Shown: positions 34,350 to 42,626 of the stretch, piece after piece
How the letters are laid out: each line of letters opens with the position of its first letter
How positions within the stretch are numbered: the first letter of the stretch is position 1
From: Natrinema versiforme JCM 10478
GTDB taxonomy: Archaea; Halobacteriota; Halobacteria; Halobacteriales; Natrialbaceae
NCBI RefSeq assembly: GCF_000337195.1
Contig: NZ_AOID01000044.1
Coordinates: 1-64,000 of the forward strand
Direction of reading: 5' to 3'
Length of the DNA: 64,000 nt
The notes under the pieces: model-generated
The model's input: only the letters and a program-made list of their open reading frames with translations
What the model was told of the DNA's origin: nothing
The model's database searches: none
Made by a program: the position numbers and the translations under genes

Positions 34350-35639
34350 TTACGTCCCGTGGTCCCAGCTGTCCATATACTCGTGTTGCGTGTCGGTCAG
34401 GGAGTCGAAGTCGACGCCCTCGGCCTCGAGTTTGATCTCGGCGATCTCCTTGTCGAGGTCGTCGGGAACGTCGTGGACGCCCGCGTCGTAGGCGTCGCCG
34501 TTCTCGAGCATTTCCCGCACGCAGACGGCCTGAATCCCGAAGCTCTGGTCCATGACCTCGACGGGGTGGCCCAGCGAGACGGGGGCGGCGAGGTTGACGA
34601 GTCGGCCCTCGGCGATGACGTTGAGTTTGCGGCCGTCGGCCATCTCGTAGGCTTCGACGCCGTCGCGGGCCTCGTATCGGTCGACTGCGAGGTCGTCGAG
34701 GGCCTCGAGATCGATCTCGATGTCGAAGTGGCCCGCGTTGGCGAGTAAGACGCCGTCTTGCATCTCCTCGAAGTGGTCCTCGACGATGACATCGCGGTTG
34801 CCAGTCGTCGTCAGGAACACGTCGCCGACTTCCGCGGCCTCGGCCATCGGCATGACCTCGTAGCCCTCCATGTGGGCCTCGAGCGCGCGCCGGGGCTCGA
34901 CCTCGGTGACGATGACGTTCGCGTTCTGGCCCGACGCCTTCTGTGCGACGCCCTTGCCGCAGTAGCCGTAGCCCGCAACGACGACGTTCTTGCCGGCCCA
35001 CGAGAGGTTCGTCGTCATGGCGATGGAGGCCAGCGAGGACTCGCCGGTGCCGTGAACGTTGTCGAAGAGCCGCTTCATTGGCGTGTCGTTGACCGCGAAG
35101 ACAGGATAGTCAAGCGCGCCGTCGGCGTCCATCGCGCGCAGGCGGTGGACCCCGGTGGTGGTCTCCTCGGCCCCGCCGACGATGCCGTCGATCAGTTCGG
35201 GGTAGTCCTCGTGGATCGCGGCGACGAGGTCCATCCCGTCGTCGACCGTGATCGTCGGCTCGTGGGCGATAACGGCCTCGATCGCGGCGTAATACTCCTC
35301 GTCGTCGACGCCGCGTTTGGCGTAGCTGGTGATGTTCTCGTGGGTATCCAGCGCCGCCGACACGTCGTCGTGGGTCGAGAGCGGGTTACAGCCGGTCACC
35401 GCGACCTCCGCACCGCCCTCCGCGAGCGTCTCGACGAGCATCGCCGTCTTCGCCTCGACGTGCATCGCCATGCCGATGCGCTCGCCCTCGAAGGGCTGGT
35501 CGGCGACGAACTCCTCGCGGACGTGCTCGAGAATCGGCATGTGTTGGGCGGCCCAGTCCATCTTTCGACGGCCCTCCTCGCGAGCGGACTCGAGATCGTC
35601 GAGTTGCTCGCTGATCGGGGGATACTCGGTGTCGGTCAT
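34350..35639 (-). CDS. ahcY: S-adenosylhomocysteine hydrolase
   Basis: 429 residues. Reversibly hydrolyses S-adenosylhomocysteine to adenosine and homocysteine with bound NAD. Visible: the N-terminal substrate domain with EAKTAMLVETLAEGGAEVAVTGCNPLSTHDDV, the hinge region with VNDTPMKRLFDN, and the Rossmann motif VVVAGYGYCGKGVA. ATG 35639 starts MTDTEYPPISEQLDDLES; an upstream in-frame start is not needed. It recycles the product of all SAM methylases. A deaminase of the same metabolites lies two genes away. Length matches archaeal enzymes. Confidence 0.94.
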   Translation of the reverse strand: MTDTEYPPISEQLDDLESAREEGRRKMDWAAQHMPILEHVREEFVADQPFEGERIGMAMHVEAKTAMLVETLAEGGAEVAVTGCNPLSTHDDVSAALDTHENITSYAKRGVDDEEYYAAIEAVIAHEPTITVDDGMDLVAAIHEDYPELIDGIVGGAEETTTGVHRLRAMDADGALDYPVFAVNDTPMKRLFDNVHGTGESSLASIAMTTNLSWAGKNVVVAGYGYCGKGVAQKASGQNANVIVTEVEPRRALEAHMEGYEVMPMAEAAEVGDVFLTTTGNRDVIVEDHFEEMQDGVLLANAGHFDIEIDLEALDDLAVDRYEARDGVEAYEMADGRKLNVIAEGRLVNLAAPVSLGHPVEVMDQSFGIQAVCVREMLENGDAYDAGVHDVPDDLDKEIAEIKLEAEGVDFDSLTDTQHEYMDSWDHGT

Positions 35640-35815
35640 GGCTCGATAGAGTGGGACCGTGGCCAAAACGGTACCGAACCGCTCCGACGCTCGACTCGAG
35701 CGGGCGCTGGGTTCCGGCCGCGAAACCGCGCCGGTTACGGGCTAAAAACGATCGGCGAGAATGGTGGGTGGTCCGCGGTCACTACGTGCCTGGTCGATGG
35801 GGGTGGTCGCGGTCG

Positions 35816-36664
35816 TTACTTGGGACCGGCGTGGCTCGGCGGGCCGCCACCGCTGCCGCCGTCGTCCCCGTCGTCCCCGTCATCGTCGTCTTCATCGTCC
35901 TCATCGTCAGCGTCCTCGACGTCCGCATCCTCGTCATCGCTGTCGTCAGTCTCGTTAGCGTCGTCGGCGTCATCACCAGCCGACGGCCCGGCATCGCTCG
36001 GCGGGCCTCGCTCATCGCTATCTTCGTCTTCGTCGTCATCAGCGTCGCTTGGCGGGCCGGCGTGCTCGGGCGGGCCGCGCTTGTCGTCGTCAGTCTCGTT
36101 AGCGTCGTCGTCATCAGCGTCGCCGGGCGGGCCGGCGTGACTCGGCGGGCCGGCGTGGCTCGGCGCGTTCCCCGGGTTGTTCGCGACGACGAAGCTCGCG
36201 ACCGAGAGGCCGACCGACTCGTTGGAGTCGTTCTGCTGGCTCTCGGCGTACTCGGAGACGAGCGCACCGAAGTTCGTCGCGGTCTCGTTGTCAGACTCGT
36301 TGTCCGCGGTCTCGTTGCCGTCGAGGTCGTCGGTTTCGTTCGCGTCAGTTTCGTTGTCGGCTAACTCCTCGTCCGACTCGTTGTCGTCGTCGGTCTCGTT
36401 GTCAGCCAACTCCTCGTCCGAGTCGTCGTCATCGGTCTCGTTGTCGGCCGATTCGTTGTCGTCAGCCGTTTCGTTGTCGTCTAGCTCGTCCGTCTCGTTG
36501 TCGTCAGTCGTCTCGTTTTGCTGAATCAGCGAGGGACTGACATCGGCGCTATCGACGGAGCCCGCGTCAGCGGCCCCCGTATTCGCCGCTGCGGTCAGCG
36601 GTGCGAACACGGACGCACACAGTGCGACCGTCAATACGAGTGCGAACAGCTGTTTTCGTCTCAT
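35816..36664 (-). CDS. Secreted acidic low-complexity protein, densely N-glycosylatable
   Basis: 282 residues. A signal peptide (MRRKQLFALVLTVALCASVFAPLTAAA, given here as a basic start, a hydrophobic core at about 7-24 and A-x-A cleavage) precedes an extended acidic chain. Residues 45-150 contain repeated D-N-E-T/S units; I count 16 N-x-S/T sequons over the whole protein. The second half repeats GPPSHAGPP/GPPSDAGPS blocks separated by runs of D/E. No fold is expected apart from a short core (FGALVSEYAESQQN, SVGLSVASFVVANN). A mucin-like surface or envelope protein is inferred. No C-terminal anchor is seen. Confidence 0.75.
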   Translation of the reverse strand: MRRKQLFALVLTVALCASVFAPLTAAANTGAADAGSVDSADVSPSLIQQNETTDDNETDELDDNETADDNESADNETDDDDSDEELADNETDDDNESDEELADNETDANETDDLDGNETADNESDNETATNFGALVSEYAESQQNDSNESVGLSVASFVVANNPGNAPSHAGPPSHAGPPGDADDDDANETDDDKRGPPEHAGPPSDADDDEDEDSDERGPPSDAGPSAGDDADDANETDDSDDEDADVEDADDEDDEDDDDGDDGDDGGSGGGPPSHAGPK

Positions 36665-36793
36665 CTCGAGTCGAACATTCACGGATCCCTGAATAAACCC
36701 CGTCGGCGGTTCGGTCAGTTCGCCGATCAGTTTCGAGGAGTTAGAATTGTTTATACAGTTTATTGCTGCTTTTGAGCGTTCAACAGTCGTTCA

Positions 36794-38089
36794 TCACTCG
36801 GCTCGGGCGACCAGCGAGTCGGCCGCCTCGAGTGCTCGCTCCCGGACCGCCGCTTCGTCGAGGGTGAGCACGTCGCGGTCGCGCATGAGCACCCGGCCGT
36901 CGCAGACGGTGTGGCGCACGTCGGCCGCCGCGGCCGCGTACGCGAGGTGACTCACGAGGTCGTGACGCGGCGTCAGGTGGGGCTTCTCGAGGTCGATGAC
37001 GGCGAGATCGGCCGGCGCACCCGCCTCGAGCCGGCCGGACTCGAGGCCGATCGCGGCCGCGCTGTCGCGGGTGAGCATGTCGACGACGGCCTCGGCGGGC
37101 ACCGCACTGGCGTCGTCGGCCGCGAGTTTGCCGAGCATGGCCGCGTCGCGGGCCTCGTCGAGCATCGAGAGGTCGTTGTTCGAGGCCGCGCCGTCGGTTC
37201 CGAGACCGACGGTGACGCCGGCCTCGCGCAGTCGCTCGACCGGAGCCATCCCGCTGGCGAGTTTCATGTTCGAGGCCGGGCAGTGGATCACGCCGGTGCC
37301 CGCCTCGGCGAGCAGATCGATCTCGGTCTCGTCGACGTGAACCCCGTGAGCGACGAAGTCCTCGGGCTCGAGCATCCCGCGGTCGGCGGCGTACTCGAGC
37401 GGTCGAACCCCGTGTTCGTCGACGATCGGGGCGACCTCGTCCGCGGTCTCGTTCGCGTGGTAGTGGATCGGTACGCCGGCGTCCCGGGCCTCGGGGACGA
37501 ACTCCTCGAGGTACTCGCTCCCGACGGTCGTCAGCGAGTGGGGCATGAACGCCGTCGAGATCCGGCCGTCGGCCGCGCCGGCGTACTCGCGGGCGATCTC
37601 GAGGCTCGTCCGGGCGTCCTCGCGGGCACCCTCGTCGTCCTTGACGACGGTGACGACGCCGTGGCCGAGGCGGGCGCGGAGACCGCTCTGCTCGACTGCA
37701 GCGGCGATTTCGGGGACATCGAAGTACATGTCCGCGAAGGCCGTCGTCCCGGATTTGATCAACTCGAGCAGGCCCAGTTCGGCACCGACGCGGATGTCGT
37801 CGCCCGTCAGTTCGGCCTCGGCGGGCCAGATGTCCTCCTGCAGCCACGCGTCGAGGGGTTTGTCGTCGGCGTACCCCCGAAGGAGCGCCATCGCGACGTG
37901 GCAGTGGCCGTTGACGAACCCCGGCGTCACGAGGGAGTCCGCGGCGTCGAGGGTCTCGTCCGCCTCGCCCGCGAGATCGGGGGCGATCTCGAGGATGGTA
38001 CCGCTCTCCTGGTCGATCAGTACGTCCGCGGCCGTCACTGTCAGGTCGGGCCGCAGGACCCGGCCGTCGATGATCGAAAGCGTCGTCAT
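36794..38089 (-). CDS. Amidohydrolase: MTA/SAH or 5'-deoxyadenosine deaminase family
   Basis: 431 residues. Metal-dependent amidohydrolase of the MtaD/SsnA type: GFVNGHCHVAMALLRG (H62, H64), IHYHANET (about 207), VAHGVHV and GLGTDGAASNNDLSMLDE, the last giving the catalytic aspartate. The GTDG-x-x-S-x-N-N-D-L motif is typical of enzymes that deaminate 5'-methylthioadenosine, SAH or 5'-deoxyadenosine. Its closeness to ahcY supports a role in SAM-derived nucleoside recycling. ATG 38089 is chosen; a GTG two codons upstream is also possible. Confidence 0.86.
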   Translation of the reverse strand: MTTLSIIDGRVLRPDLTVTAADVLIDQESGTILEIAPDLAGEADETLDAADSLVTPGFVNGHCHVAMALLRGYADDKPLDAWLQEDIWPAEAELTGDDIRVGAELGLLELIKSGTTAFADMYFDVPEIAAAVEQSGLRARLGHGVVTVVKDDEGAREDARTSLEIAREYAGAADGRISTAFMPHSLTTVGSEYLEEFVPEARDAGVPIHYHANETADEVAPIVDEHGVRPLEYAADRGMLEPEDFVAHGVHVDETEIDLLAEAGTGVIHCPASNMKLASGMAPVERLREAGVTVGLGTDGAASNNDLSMLDEARDAAMLGKLAADDASAVPAEAVVDMLTRDSAAAIGLESGRLEAGAPADLAVIDLEKPHLTPRHDLVSHLAYAAAAADVRHTVCDGRVLMRDRDVLTLDEAAVRERALEAADSLVARAE

Positions 38090-38211
38090 TGCCACACGAT
38101 TCTCGCCGGGCGGCCTTATTGTGTCGATTCGAACGATTACCGCCAGCCGCCGGCGCGACGAGCACGGAGACTAGTCGGCGGATTTAACATTTCGGTCGCG
38201 GAAGAGTCGGT

Positions 38212-38889
38212 ATGACCGAACGATCGCAGCGCGCTGAGGGCGGCGGCTTTTTCGGCAGCTATCCGCCGCAAGCGGCGCTGGCCGACGCGTGGGACGAACA
38301 CCGCCGATACGTCGGCTTCGCGGCCGGCCTGTTCGCGCTCGGCGTCGTCGTCGGGGTCCTCCTCTTGGCGGCCGGCTACAACCTGCTCGAGATCATCGCG
38401 GACCTGCTCGGCGAGAGCCTCTTCCCCGAGGACATCGACGCGTTCGGCGGACTCGAGTTAGCGCGATTCCTCCTGGTGAACAACTCGCAGGCGTACTTCC
38501 TGTCGATCGGCGGCGCGCTGTCGCTCGGGCTCCTCACCGCGTGGGCGATGGTGTTCAACGGGATCATCGTCGGCAACGTCGGCGCTGCCGTCGCGAACAA
38601 TGTGGGACTCGATTACATCCTCGTCGGCCTGCTCCCCCACGGGGTCTTCGAACTCCCGGCCCTCTTCATTGCCGCCGGCATCGGCTTCCGGCTGCTCTAC
38701 CGGTTCGGCCAGCGGATTCGGGGCACCCGCGACGCGGTCTTTACCAAACCCTACCTCTACCGGACCGCCCTCCTCGTCCTTGCCGGCTGGCTCCTGTTAG
38801 TCGTCGCCGCATTCGTCGAGGCGTTCGTCACGCCCGCCCTGCTCGAGGCCCTGTTCGCCGAGCGCCTCGAGGGACTGAGCACGCCCTGA
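38212..38889 (+). CDS. SpoIIM/DUF95-family membrane protein
   Basis: 225 residues with about five membrane segments. LLVNNSQAYFLSIGGALSLGLLTAWAMVFNGIIVGNVGAAVANN and LLPHGVFELPALFIAAGIGFRL carry the family's N-N-x-x-x-x-L/F, G-x-x-x-G and H-G-x-x-E-L-P signatures. Archaeal members of the stage II sporulation M family have no sporulation role; they are thought to organise membranes. ATG 38212. Divergent from the amidohydrolase. Confidence 0.85.
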   Translation: MTERSQRAEGGGFFGSYPPQAALADAWDEHRRYVGFAAGLFALGVVVGVLLLAAGYNLLEIIADLLGESLFPEDIDAFGGLELARFLLVNNSQAYFLSIGGALSLGLLTAWAMVFNGIIVGNVGAAVANNVGLDYILVGLLPHGVFELPALFIAAGIGFRLLYRFGQRIRGTRDAVFTKPYLYRTALLVLAGWLLLVVAAFVEAFVTPALLEALFAERLEGLSTP

Positions 38890-38940
38890 GACTGCTGCGG
38901 GAGCCACTGTTTCGGCCGGTTCCAGCCGCTCGAGGACCGA

Positions 38941-41535
38941 TCAGCGCCGGAGCCGGCCGAGCAGTTCGTAGTCCCGATCCGGCGTGTACCGGCGGAACAG
39001 CAGGCTGTTCGAGAGGACCGACACCGACGACAGCGCCATCGCGCCGGCCGCGAGCACGGGCTGGAGCAGGCCCAGCGAGGCCAGCGGGATCATCGCGGTG
39101 TTGTAGCCCAGCGCCCAGACGAGGTTCTGCTTGATCTTCGCCAGCGTGGCCTCCGAGATTCGAATCGCCTTCACCACGTCGAGCGGATCGTCCCGCATCA
39201 GGGTCACGTCCGCGGCCTCGATGGCCACGTCCGTCCCAGAGCCGATGGCGGTGCCGACGTGGGCGACGGCGAGCGCGGGCGCGTCGTTGACCCCGTCGCC
39301 GACCATCATCGCCTTGCGGCCCGTCGACTGGATGTCCTCGACGGCGTCGGCCTTGTCCTCCGGCAGCACGCCGGCACGGACGTTGTCGGGATCGATCCCC
39401 ACTCGCTCGGCGACGGCGCGGGCCGTCCGCTCGTTGTCGCCGGTGATCAGCATGACATCCAGCCCGCGCTCGCGCAGGTCGCCGACCGCGTCGGCCGAAC
39501 TCTCCTTGACCGTGTCGGCGTCCGCGACCACGCCCGCGACCGCGCCGTCGACCGCGACCAGCATCGCCGTCTTCCCCTCGCTTTCGAGCCGTTCCATCTC
39601 GTCGGCGACGGGCGCGGGATCGACGCCCTCGCCCTCGAGGAGCCGCCGGTTGCCGACCAGCACCTCGCGGCCCTCGAGGGTCGCCCGGACGCCCTGTCCG
39701 GGGACGTTCTCGAACGCCTCGGGATCGGCTAGCTCGAGGCCGCGTTCCTCGGCCCCCTCGACGATGGCCTGTGCGAGCGGGTGTTCGCTGTTGCGCTCGG
39801 CGCTGGCGGCCAGTCGGAGCACCTCGCTCTCCTCGAGGCGTTCCCTTGTCGCCACCGCACCACCGTCTGTCGCCGGTTCGCCGCCGTCGGGTTCGGGTCC
39901 GCCGTCCTCGAGCGCGACCACGTCGGTCAGCGTCATCTCGCCGGTGGTCAGCGTCCCGGTCTTGTCGAAGACGACGGTATCGACGTCTCGCGCGCGCTCT
40001 AAGATGTCACCGCCCTTGAACAGGACGCCGTTCTGTGCGCCAAGCGTGGAGCCGACCATCGTCGCGGCGGGCGTCGCCAGCCCGAGCGCGCAGGGGCAGG
40101 CGATCAGCACCGCGGAGGCGAAGACGACGACCGCGAACTCGAACGTCGAGAGCGCGTTCGGACCGCCGCCGACCAGGTCCAGCACCGGCACGGCGTCAAC
40201 GACGCCGGCGAGCGTCGTCGGGAACAGGAACCAGACCAGCCCCCAGAAGATCGCGTTGAGGATGACGGCGGGGACGAAGTACGCCGAGATCCGGTCCGCG
40301 AGGTTCTGAATGTCGGGCTGGCGAGACTGGGCCTCCTTGACGGTCTGGACGATCCCCTGCAGGGCCGTGTCCGAGCCAACCTTGGTCGCCTCGACGACCA
40401 GCACGCCGTTCTCGTTGATCGTCGAGCCGATCACCTCGTCGCCCTCTTCCTTCTCGACGGGCACTGACTCGCCGGTCACCATCGACTCGTCGACCGCCGA
40501 CTGGCCGTCCACGACGACGCCGTCGGTCGGCACCTTCTCGCCGGGCCGAACCTTCATCCGGTCGCCGACATCGACATCCTCGAGTTCGACCTCTCGCTCG
40601 GTGCCGTCCTCGTCGACCAGCGTCGCCGTCTCGGCTTCCATCTCGAGGAGTTTCCGCAGAGCGTCGCTGGCCTGGCCCTTCGAGCGGGCCTCGAGGTAGT
40701 TGCCCAGCGTGATGAACACGAGGATCATCGCGGCGGTGTCGAAGTAGAGGTTGCCCGCCAGCAGGCCCAGTAAGACCACGAGGCTGTAGAAATACGCCGT
40801 CGACGAGCCAAGCGCGATCAACACATCCATGTTGGCGGTGCGATTGCGTACCAGCGCCGTGTAGGAGTTGACGAGGAACTCCCGGCCCAGCAGGACGTAG
40901 ACCGGCGTCGCGAGCAGGAACTCGACCCAGCCGAAGGAGACGCCGAAGACAGTCTCGGGAACATAGGTCCCGCCAAGCAGGAACTTGTCGGCAAGGAAGA
41001 ACAGGAACGGAGCCGACAACACCGCGCCGAAGATCGTCAGCCGGCGCTGTTTGCGGATCTCAGCTTGGCGGGCGGCGTCGCGCCGATCCTGATCCGACTC
41101 CTCATCGCCGCCTTCGTCGCGGACGGGCGTGTAGCCGGCGTCCTCGATGGCCGCGTAGAGGGCCTCGAGCGAGACGTCTGCCGGGTTGTACGCGACGGTC
41201 GCCTCGTCGGTGGCGTAGTTGACCTCCGCGTCGATGACGCCGGGGACGTCCTCGAGGGCCGCCTCGTTGGTTTCGGCGCAGTTCGCGCAGCTCATGTCGG
41301 TGATCCCGATCGAACGGCTCGCGCGGTCGGCCTCGTAGCCGGCCTCGTCGATCGTCTCGTAGATCTCGGCCAGCGAGATCGTCTCGGGATCGTAGTCGAC
41401 ACTCCCGTCGTCGGTCGCGTAATTGGCGTTCGCTTCCGCCACGCCGTCTCGGGACTCCAGGGCCTCGCTGATTGTCTGCGAACAGTTCGCACAGCTCATG
41501 CCCCGGATGTCCAGGTGTGCGGTCCGGGTACTCAT
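38941..41535 (-). CDS. copA: Copper-type P1B ATPase CopA with two HMA domains
   Basis: 864 residues. Two N-terminal metal-binding domains: GMSCANC (C15, C18) and DMSCANC (C83, C86). Eight membrane helices are expected. Phosphatase loop TGES 354-357, transport site CPC at 480-482 ([11 protein letters not shown]), phosphorylation site DKTGT 524-528, and hinge [10 protein letters not shown] near 775. CPC with CxxC HMA domains indicates Cu(I) efflux; silver may also be moved. It sits with an AsnC-TRASH regulator and a CopZ-like chaperone. The upstream region carries two candidate operators. Confidence 0.93.
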   Translation of the reverse strand: MSTRTAHLDIRGMSCANCSQTISEALESRDGVAEANANYATDDGSVDYDPETISLAEIYETIDEAGYEADRASRSIGITDMSCANCAETNEAALEDVPGVIDAEVNYATDEATVAYNPADVSLEALYAAIEDAGYTPVRDEGGDEESDQDRRDAARQAEIRKQRRLTIFGAVLSAPFLFFLADKFLLGGTYVPETVFGVSFGWVEFLLATPVYVLLGREFLVNSYTALVRNRTANMDVLIALGSSTAYFYSLVVLLGLLAGNLYFDTAAMILVFITLGNYLEARSKGQASDALRKLLEMEAETATLVDEDGTEREVELEDVDVGDRMKVRPGEKVPTDGVVVDGQSAVDESMVTGESVPVEKEEGDEVIGSTINENGVLVVEATKVGSDTALQGIVQTVKEAQSRQPDIQNLADRISAYFVPAVILNAIFWGLVWFLFPTTLAGVVDAVPVLDLVGGGPNALSTFEFAVVVFASAVLIACPCALGLATPAATMVGSTLGAQNGVLFKGGDILERARDVDTVVFDKTGTLTTGEMTLTDVVALEDGGPEPDGGEPATDGGAVATRERLEESEVLRLAASAERNSEHPLAQAIVEGAEERGLELADPEAFENVPGQGVRATLEGREVLVGNRRLLEGEGVDPAPVADEMERLESEGKTAMLVAVDGAVAGVVADADTVKESSADAVGDLRERGLDVMLITGDNERTARAVAERVGIDPDNVRAGVLPEDKADAVEDIQSTGRKAMMVGDGVNDAPALAVAHVGTAIGSGTDVAIEAADVTLMRDDPLDVVKAIRISEATLAKIKQNLVWALGYNTAMIPLASLGLLQPVLAAGAMALSSVSVLSNSLLFRRYTPDRDYELLGRLRR

Positions 41536-41576
41536 TACTGGGTTCTAGGGGACCACGCCTTACCCCCTTTACTGGT

Positions 41577-41588
41577 CGGAATCCAAAG
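41577..41588. promoter_or_regulatory. Candidate metal operator upstream of copA, site 1
   Basis: Reads CTTTGGATTCCG on the minus strand, 42-53 nt upstream of the copA start. It shares TTGGATTCC with the perfect palindrome at 44347-44357 upstream of the SHOCT gene and resembles the site at 42254. Likely position for control of copA. Confidence 0.45.
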
Positions 41589-41605
41589 CCCAGCGCGGTG
41601 CGTAG

Positions 41606-41619
41606 CTTCGGATCGAAAG
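41606..41619. promoter_or_regulatory. Candidate metal operator upstream of copA, site 2
   Basis: CTTCGGATCGAAAG, an imperfect inverted repeat with CTT/AAG ends like those of the site at 42254-42268. It lies directly next to the regulator gene's stop codon, about 71-84 nt upstream of the copA start. Confidence 0.35.
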
Positions 41620-42210
41620 TCAGACCCCTTTCTCGAGCCGGTCGTAGCGGTCCTCGAACCGACCCTGACAGGACTGACAGCAGAAGTGATACACCTCGCC
41701 GTCGATCCGGCTCGATTCCCCCTCACTGTCGACCGTATTGTCACACTCCGCGCAGGTGAGCGCGAACTGCGTGCCCTCGAGCGAGGGCGTCCACTCGGCG
41801 TCGTCGACCAGCGTCACGTCGTAGTCGATGCCGTCGGCGTCGGGGAGCAGTCCCGCGAGCCACTCGCGGACGCCGTTGACCTGTGCGCGGGCGTAGAACC
41901 AGATTTCGCCGTCGGCGGTGAGAAACACGTGCTCGACGGCGTCGGCCTCGGCGGCCGCCGTCCGGCAGTCCTCGACCGCGTCCGGGGGCGCGGTCACCTG
42001 TACGAACACCGGCACCCCCGCTCGGAGCTGTGACTGGTCGACGTCGAGGGTGAACCGGTTGATGATCCCGGCGTCCTCGAGGCGGGCGACGCGGTCCGAG
42101 ACCGCGGGACCGGAGAGGTCGACTTCGGCGGCGATCTCGCTGAACGGCCGCCGGGCGTTCTCGCCCAGCAGTCGCAGGATCGCCATGTCGGTTTCGTCGA
42201 GGTCGCGCAT
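41620..42210 (-). CDS. Lrp/AsnC-family regulator with C-terminal TRASH metal-binding domain
   Basis: 196 residues. N-terminal AsnC winged helix (LDETDMAILRLLGENARRPFSEIAAEVDLSGPAVSDRVARLEDAGII), then a central Lrp-type alpha/beta part (about 60-140). C-terminal TRASH domain with C-x2-C ... C-x3-C ligands (TCAECDN ... YHFCCQSCQGRF). TRASH domains sense or carry metals, and archaeal AsnC-TRASH proteins such as the copper-responsive regulators of Sulfolobus and Halobacterium control copA. It lies between copA (84 nt downstream, same strand) and the chaperone gene (divergent), so it probably regulates both. Confidence 0.9.
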   Translation of the reverse strand: MRDLDETDMAILRLLGENARRPFSEIAAEVDLSGPAVSDRVARLEDAGIINRFTLDVDQSQLRAGVPVFVQVTAPPDAVEDCRTAAAEADAVEHVFLTADGEIWFYARAQVNGVREWLAGLLPDADGIDYDVTLVDDAEWTPSLEGTQFALTCAECDNTVDSEGESSRIDGEVYHFCCQSCQGRFEDRYDRLEKGV

Positions 42211-42253
42211 ACGCTTCGTTCGTCCCGGCCACCAAAGAGCGTGGCGGCAGTGA

Positions 42254-42268
42254 CTTTGGAATTCGAAG
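42254..42268. promoter_or_regulatory. Candidate operator between regulator and chaperone genes
   Basis: CTTTGGAATTCGAAG, an imperfect palindrome 44-58 nt upstream of the AsnC-TRASH gene and about 70-83 nt upstream of the chaperone. It shares the CTTTGGA start with the copA site on the other strand. Well placed for autoregulation. Confidence 0.45.
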
Positions 42269-42336
42269 CTATATTCGCCAGCAGGTTAGCGCCGGAAGGG
42301 ATAAGGCACAAAGGAGAGCTGCCCCTATACACTTGT

Positions 42337-42534
42337 ATGAGTCAGACGCTCACCGTCGAAGGCATGTCGTGTGAACACTGCGAACAGACCGTCGAAGAGG
42401 CGCTCGAGGGCGTCGACGGCGTCGAGTCGGCTGATGCCGATCGGGAGAGCGAGCGGGCGACCGTCGAGGGGGACGCGGACCCGCAGACGCTCGTCAGCGC
42501 GGTCGACGAGGCGGGCTACGACGCGTCCGCGTAG
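42337..42534 (+). CDS. CopZ-like heavy-metal chaperone (HMA domain)
   Basis: 65 residues forming one HMA domain: QTLTVEGMSCEHCEQTVEEAL with the CxxC metal site at C12-x2-C15 (GMSCEHC), and a final VDEAGYDAS. It delivers Cu(I) to the CopA HMA domains, as known for CopZ/Atx1. ATG 42337 starts exactly at the domain; an open frame runs upstream but is non-coding in character. TATA-like GGATAAGG and CTATAC elements precede it. Confidence 0.9.
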   Translation: MSQTLTVEGMSCEHCEQTVEEALEGVDGVESADADRESERATVEGDADPQTLVSAVDEAGYDASA

Positions 42535-42626
42535 CTCGATCTCGAGTCGCGGGCGGCCGGACTGCGATAGTCGCTTCCAACCGTCCGGTACCGACCGGAC
42601 CCCGTTTTTTCGGCCACTGAGGGCGG

